This document shows positions 30,845 to 34,027 of a stretch of 34,027 bases of DNA, one piece after another. Position 1 is the first letter of the stretch; every line of letters starts with the position of its first letter. Below the pieces are notes generated by a model. The model worked only from the letters and a program-made list of their open reading frames with translations, did no database searches and had not been told where the DNA came from. Position numbers and translations under genes: made by a program. The stretch covers positions 1-34,027 of the forward strand of contig JBNJGN010000005.1 in NCBI GenBank assembly GCA_051747785.1, written 5' to 3'. This stretch comes from SKVL01 sp051747785 (GTDB lineage Bacteria > Patescibacteriota > Minisyncoccia > Phycocordibacterales > CSBR16-193).

Positions 30845-31174
30845 CTAAAGCCCTAGATCACCTACGGCTTCATCGACATCCTTTTTGGATCCCTCTTCGG
30901 GATAATTGCGAGGCTGTGTGGCCTCACCTCCTTGAGGTTCATTTATCTTTAGATTGACTCGAGCGTTGTTCTTCATCCCTACAACCCTTAGCAAAGTTCG
31001 GATGGCCTTGGCTGTATTACCGGATCTACCGATAACCTTACCCATATCGGCCGGATCGATATCAAGCGTCATAAGAACGCCCATTTCATCGACCTTTCTA
31101 TCAACTTTTACCTCATCAGGATTATCAACGAGGGATTTCACGACATACTCAAGAAATTCTTGATCCTTTTCCAT
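30845..31174 (-). CDS. khpA: KH-domain RNA-binding protein
   Basis: 109 aa. A single type II KH domain of the KhpA/YlqC family: EFLEYVVKSLVDNPDEVKV at the start and the RNA-binding GxxG loop in GKVIGRSGNTAKAIRTLL. These small proteins bind RNA and, in Gram-positives, influence cell division and elongation with KhpB. The last 30 residues are a variable, charged tail. Its position between rpsP and trmD is the typical one. There are 136 bp between rpsP and this gene; within them minus-strand TTGACA (31281-31286) and, 17 nt on, TACTGT (31258-31263) may give a separate promoter. Confidence 0.95.
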   Translation of the reverse strand: MEKDQEFLEYVVKSLVDNPDEVKVDRKVDEMGVLMTLDIDPADMGKVIGRSGNTAKAIRTLLRVVGMKNNARVNLKINEPQGGEATQPRNYPEEGSKKDVDEAVGDLGL

Positions 31175-31310
31175 AAAAACAGAATTAACTCATAAACATT
31201 TTCCGCAGATCATTCGACCAGTTAAGCGACATACGCCGCCGGATGCCTGCTACTTATACAGTAAACCCTTTAAAAAAACCTGTCAACTTAAATCTGTGAG
31301 TTAAACCCTA

Positions 31311-31778
31311 TTAAGCGGAAACCGTTTCTTCTTCTTTTTCTGTGTCATCTTCACTCTTTCCTTCTTCTTTTGTTTCAGTGTTACCTGAATCGCTCTCAGC
31401 TTCTGTTGCTTCTTCTTTAGCAGTCTTTTTATCTTCTGTTTCCTCTACATTACCACTACTTGTGGAAGCCTCCTGTGAAGAGGTGTCATCTTCAGATACC
31501 AATGGTGTTTTTTTCGGAAGAACATTTACCTTCTTACCTTCTATGATACCTTTTGTTATTAAAAGATTGTGAACCGTAGGAGAAGTCTTGGCACCCTTTG
31601 ATATCCAGTATTTTGTGCGCTCAGCATCGATCTTAGTTATATCCTTTTGACCAGGGTCATGATTACCTAAAACCTCAATAAAGTTCCCACTCTTGGGACC
31701 CCGGGCAGACTCGGTGACCACTAACCTGAATGCCGTCTGATGCCTCCGGCCAACTCTTTGTAATCGTATTTTTAACAT
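31311..31778 (-). CDS. rpsP: 30S ribosomal protein bS16 with acidic tail
   Basis: 155 aa from ATG 31778 (MLKIRLQRVGRRHQTAF); the frame extends to a TTG at 31814, which I reject because it covers the promoter. Residues 1-80 are the full S16 fold (RLVVTESARGPKSGNFIEVL, KIDAERTKYWISKGAKTSPTV). The following 75 residues are an acidic Glu/Ser/Thr/Asp-rich extension, probably disordered, that E. coli S16 (82 aa) lacks. A promoter at 31786-31814 ends seven bases before ATG, so the mRNA is likely leaderless. It diverges from rnr. Confidence 0.96.
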   Translation of the reverse strand: MLKIRLQRVGRRHQTAFRLVVTESARGPKSGNFIEVLGNHDPGQKDITKIDAERTKYWISKGAKTSPTVHNLLITKGIIEGKKVNVLPKKTPLVSEDDTSSQEASTSSGNVEETEDKKTAKEEATEAESDSGNTETKEEGKSEDDTEKEEETVSA

Positions 31779-31785
31779 GTTGGCT

Positions 31786-31814
31786 ATCCTAGCAAAGCCT
31801 GACGCAAAGGTCAA
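31786..31814 (-). promoter_or_regulatory. Leaderless-type promoter of rpsP
   Basis: Minus strand TTGACC (31809-31814), 17-nt spacer, TAGGAT (31786-31791), then seven bases to the ATG of rpsP at 31778. Initiation seven bases after the -10 box would fall on the start codon. Confidence 0.6.
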
Positions 31815-31876
31815 TTGCTTTTAATTAAACCAAGCTCTTTATCTAAGTCTTTACATAATATATTATTAAAAACAAT

Positions 31877-33829
31877 ATGAAAAGAATATCAAAAAAGAAA
31901 AATGGAGAAAAAAAGAAAGCCCGTGTTTTTGAAGGAATGATCACAATAACCTCGCAAGGTACGGGCTACCTACCCATCGATAAATATGAAGACGATATAC
32001 AGATACAGGAAGGTCTTCTTAATACAGCAATGCATGGCGATAAGGTAAAAGCTGTACTTCGCTCTTCAAGAAAGAATGAAAGAATACAGGGTGAGGTCAT
32101 AGAAATAGTGGAAAGAGCTCGTTACGAATTCGTCGGTATTATAGAAAAGAACAAAGACGGAAGCTGTGACCTTTTACCTGACGATAGAAGAGTTTACAGA
32201 GCTTTCTACATACCCAACCCTCCCAAAAATGCATTTGATGGACACAAAGCAGTTGCCAGAATGCTTGAGTGGAATAATCCCAAAAAGAATCCCATAGGAG
32301 AGATCGTAACGGTCATAGGACCGGCCGGAGAACATGAAGTGGAAATGAATGCCATAGTAAAAGAAAAAGGGTTCAGCACAACCTTTCCACCCGAAGTTGA
32401 ACGTGAAGCGGAAGAAATGGGGGGAAGCCTCCGGGATATAGACACAGAAAAAGAAAACCGCAAAGATATGCGTGATAGAAAGACATTTACCATAGACCCC
32501 GCAGACGCTAAAGACTTTGATGACGCCCTTTCCGTGAAAAAGAAAGGACAAGACTGGGAAATAGGAATTCACATAGCCGATGTTTCATTTTATGTAAAAG
32601 AGGACAGCAAATTAGACAAAGAAGCACGTAAACGAGGAACATCCGTCTATTTGGTAGACAGAACCATCCCTATGCTCCCCGAGATCCTATCCAACGACCT
32701 TTGTAGCCTTAATGTTTCGGAAGACAAAAGAGCCTTTTCAGCGATATTTACCATAACAGAGGAAGGAGCGGTTAAGGACCGTTGGTTTGGAAGAACGATC
32801 ATAAATTCAGACCAACGCTTCAGTTATGAAGAAGCACAGGATAAAATAGACGCCGAAAGCGGAGAGCTGTCAGAGGAACTGAAACTGCTTAATTCCATAG
32901 CTAAAAAGTTAAGAAAGAAGAAGTTTAAAAAAGGAGCCATAGACTTTGAAACCAATGAAGTTGCTTTTAAGCTTAATAAGGACGGAACACCCGAGAGTGT
33001 CTATATTAAAGAAAGGCTGGACGCCCATAAACTAATTGAGGAGTTCATGTTACTCGCCAATAGAGAAGTAGCTCACTTTCTCTATGACAATGAAAAAAAC
33101 AAAGGGAAAAGAAATGTCATATATAGAGTCCACGAACAACCCGATCCGGAAAAAATGGAAGACCTTCTTATCCTCCTAAGAGCACTAGGACACAACATAT
33201 CCGTTGAACCGGAAGACATTGAGCCCAAAGATCTCAACAGAATACTAAGAAGCGTTTCCGGAAAAAGCGAGGAAACCTTAGTAAAAACCGCCGCTATCAG
33301 GTCTATGGCAAAAGCGGTATACTCAACCAAGAACATCGGGCATTTTGGTCTAGCCTTTAAATACTACACCCATTTCACTTCCCCCATCAGAAGGTATCCC
33401 GATTTAATGGTGCACCGCCTTCTTTCCAAAAGACTCAAAGGTAAGAAACTTTCCTCGGGAGAGATGACATCTTTGGAAGTCATAGCCAGAGAATCAACCG
33501 AAGCTGAGATAAAAGCCGCCGAAGCAGAGAGAGAATCCATTAAATTAAAACAGGTGGAATTTATGGAAAAGCACAAAGGTGAAACATTTGATGCCGTTAT
33601 CTCCGGAGTTACCGGATGGGGGCTATACGTGGAGGAAAAGAAAACACTCTCTTCGGGGATGATACATATAAGTAAACTCGGCGATGATTACTACGAGTTT
33701 GACGAGAAAGCTTTTGCTTTGGTAGGAAAAGACAGTGGAAAGAAATTCACTTTAGGAGATGAGATGAAAGTAAAACTGACAGAAGCTGATCCTGAAGAGA
33801 GAAAACTCTCCTTTGAACCAGTTGACTAA
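31877..33829 (+). CDS. rnr: Ribonuclease R (RNB-family exoribonuclease)
   Basis: 650 aa. A 3'-5' exoribonuclease that degrades structured RNA. Order: basic N-terminus, cold-shock/OB domains (about 15-160), RNB catalytic domain with the metal motif IDPADAKDFDDALSV (D207, D213, D215, D216) and GIHIADVSFYV, LVDRTIPMLPEILSNDLCSL, the later HFTSPIRRYPDLMVHR, and a C-terminal S1 domain (about 575-645, GVTGWGLYVEEKKTLSSGMIHI). Shorter than E. coli RNase R (813 aa), lacking its N-terminal helix-turn-helix and Lys-rich tail. TATTAT (31861-31866) lies ten bases before ATG without Shine-Dalgarno. It diverges from rpsP. Confidence 0.97.
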   Translation: MKRISKKKNGEKKKARVFEGMITITSQGTGYLPIDKYEDDIQIQEGLLNTAMHGDKVKAVLRSSRKNERIQGEVIEIVERARYEFVGIIEKNKDGSCDLLPDDRRVYRAFYIPNPPKNAFDGHKAVARMLEWNNPKKNPIGEIVTVIGPAGEHEVEMNAIVKEKGFSTTFPPEVEREAEEMGGSLRDIDTEKENRKDMRDRKTFTIDPADAKDFDDALSVKKKGQDWEIGIHIADVSFYVKEDSKLDKEARKRGTSVYLVDRTIPMLPEILSNDLCSLNVSEDKRAFSAIFTITEEGAVKDRWFGRTIINSDQRFSYEEAQDKIDAESGELSEELKLLNSIAKKLRKKKFKKGAIDFETNEVAFKLNKDGTPESVYIKERLDAHKLIEEFMLLANREVAHFLYDNEKNKGKRNVIYRVHEQPDPEKMEDLLILLRALGHNISVEPEDIEPKDLNRILRSVSGKSEETLVKTAAIRSMAKAVYSTKNIGHFGLAFKYYTHFTSPIRRYPDLMVHRLLSKRLKGKKLSSGEMTSLEVIARESTEAEIKAAEAERESIKLKQVEFMEKHKGETFDAVISGVTGWGLYVEEKKTLSSGMIHISKLGDDYYEFDEKAFALVGKDSGKKFTLGDEMKVKLTEADPEERKLSFEPVD

Positions 33830-33914
33830 ATATCCATAGGCCAGTGTCTAAAGATCCGCGCCTATATAAATAGAGCTGTTTTTTAACTGGCAATACTCCG
33901 CTAACAGCAAAAAT

Positions 33915-33944
33915 TTGACATAATCCCCTATTTAAGGCATTATA
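33915..33944 (+). promoter_or_regulatory. Promoter candidate for the gene at the window end
   Basis: TTGACA (33915-33920), 18-nt spacer, CATTAT (33939-33944). It lies about 50 nt before an ATG with AAGGAG. The -10 box is weak. The 33830-33914 stretch after rnr shows no clear terminator. Confidence 0.45.
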
Positions 33945-33989
33945 TCAAAAGCGCACATTGATAAAAACACATAACACAAGGAGTCTTTT

Positions 33990-34027
33990 ATGAATAATCT
34001 GAGCAGATTAGTAAAGGTTATTTTCCT
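33990..34027 (+). CDS. Start of an unidentified gene (cut by the window end)
   Basis: ATG at 33990 is preceded by AAGGAG eight bases upstream and by a promoter candidate. The visible product is MNNLSRLVKVIF and continues beyond the window. A basic start followed by hydrophobic residues could be a signal peptide or membrane helix, but too little is visible. The promoter-leader-Shine-Dalgarno layout matches the other accessory genes. Confidence 0.55.
   Translation, partial: MNNLSRLVKVIF

Overview
The window looks like a chromosomal piece of a Candidatus Patescibacteria (CPR) genome, probably Parcubacteria-like. This is inferred from gene content: AT-rich DNA, tightly packed core genes, minimised repair and RNA-modification enzymes (UvrC without a C-terminal HhH region, TruB without a PUA domain), an rpsP-khpA-trmD group without rimM or rplS, several tiny one- or two-helix membrane proteins, and a single-TM SurA_N-like protein. 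UGA is a stop codon (uvrC and truB end in it), so the Gracilibacteria/Absconditabacteria code does not apply.

Layout. 1-1440: short repeats and hairpins, tRNA-Ala(GGC), tRNA-Leu(CAA) and two small accessory genes around a palindrome. 1443-4096: a leftward signalling operon, a soluble two-PAS histidine kinase followed by two single-domain response regulators. 4216-4292: tRNA-Ala(UGC). 4582-8045: a leftward uvrC-ddl unit into which a cassette seems to have been inserted between ddl and its terminator. The cassette carries a membrane-anchored Ltp-type (phage superinfection exclusion) protein, has inverted repeats on both sides, and a cloverleaf-like DNA element at one end. 8118-9585: two rightward envelope proteins, the second split by an artificial 100-N gap. 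9653-11293: truB, a small membrane protein and a PH-domain membrane protein, leftward. 11373-12737: a DEDDy exonuclease and a DsbA-like protein, rightward.

12741-26050 is one long leftward block of information-processing genes: rpoB, rpoC, dnaG, rpoD and a UvrD-like helicase fused to a RecB-type nuclease. A near-consensus sigma70 promoter lies about 200 bp upstream of rpoB and directly abuts a decayed IS481-like transposase. 26575-29951 holds four unrelated accessory genes of unknown function, each with a strong Shine-Dalgarno sequence and mostly with its own sigma70 promoter and terminator. 30085-33829 returns to core genes: trmD, khpA and rpsP leftward, rnr rightward. The window ends at the start of another accessory-type gene.

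Two expression styles are visible. Many core genes (ddl, uvrC, the helicase, rpsP, the gene at 10257) have a -10 box 7-8 nt before ATG and no Shine-Dalgarno, as in leaderless mRNAs. The accessory genes have promoters, leaders of tens of bases, GGAGG and terminators. The strongest candidate for an undescribed system is the Ltp cassette at 4679-5754.
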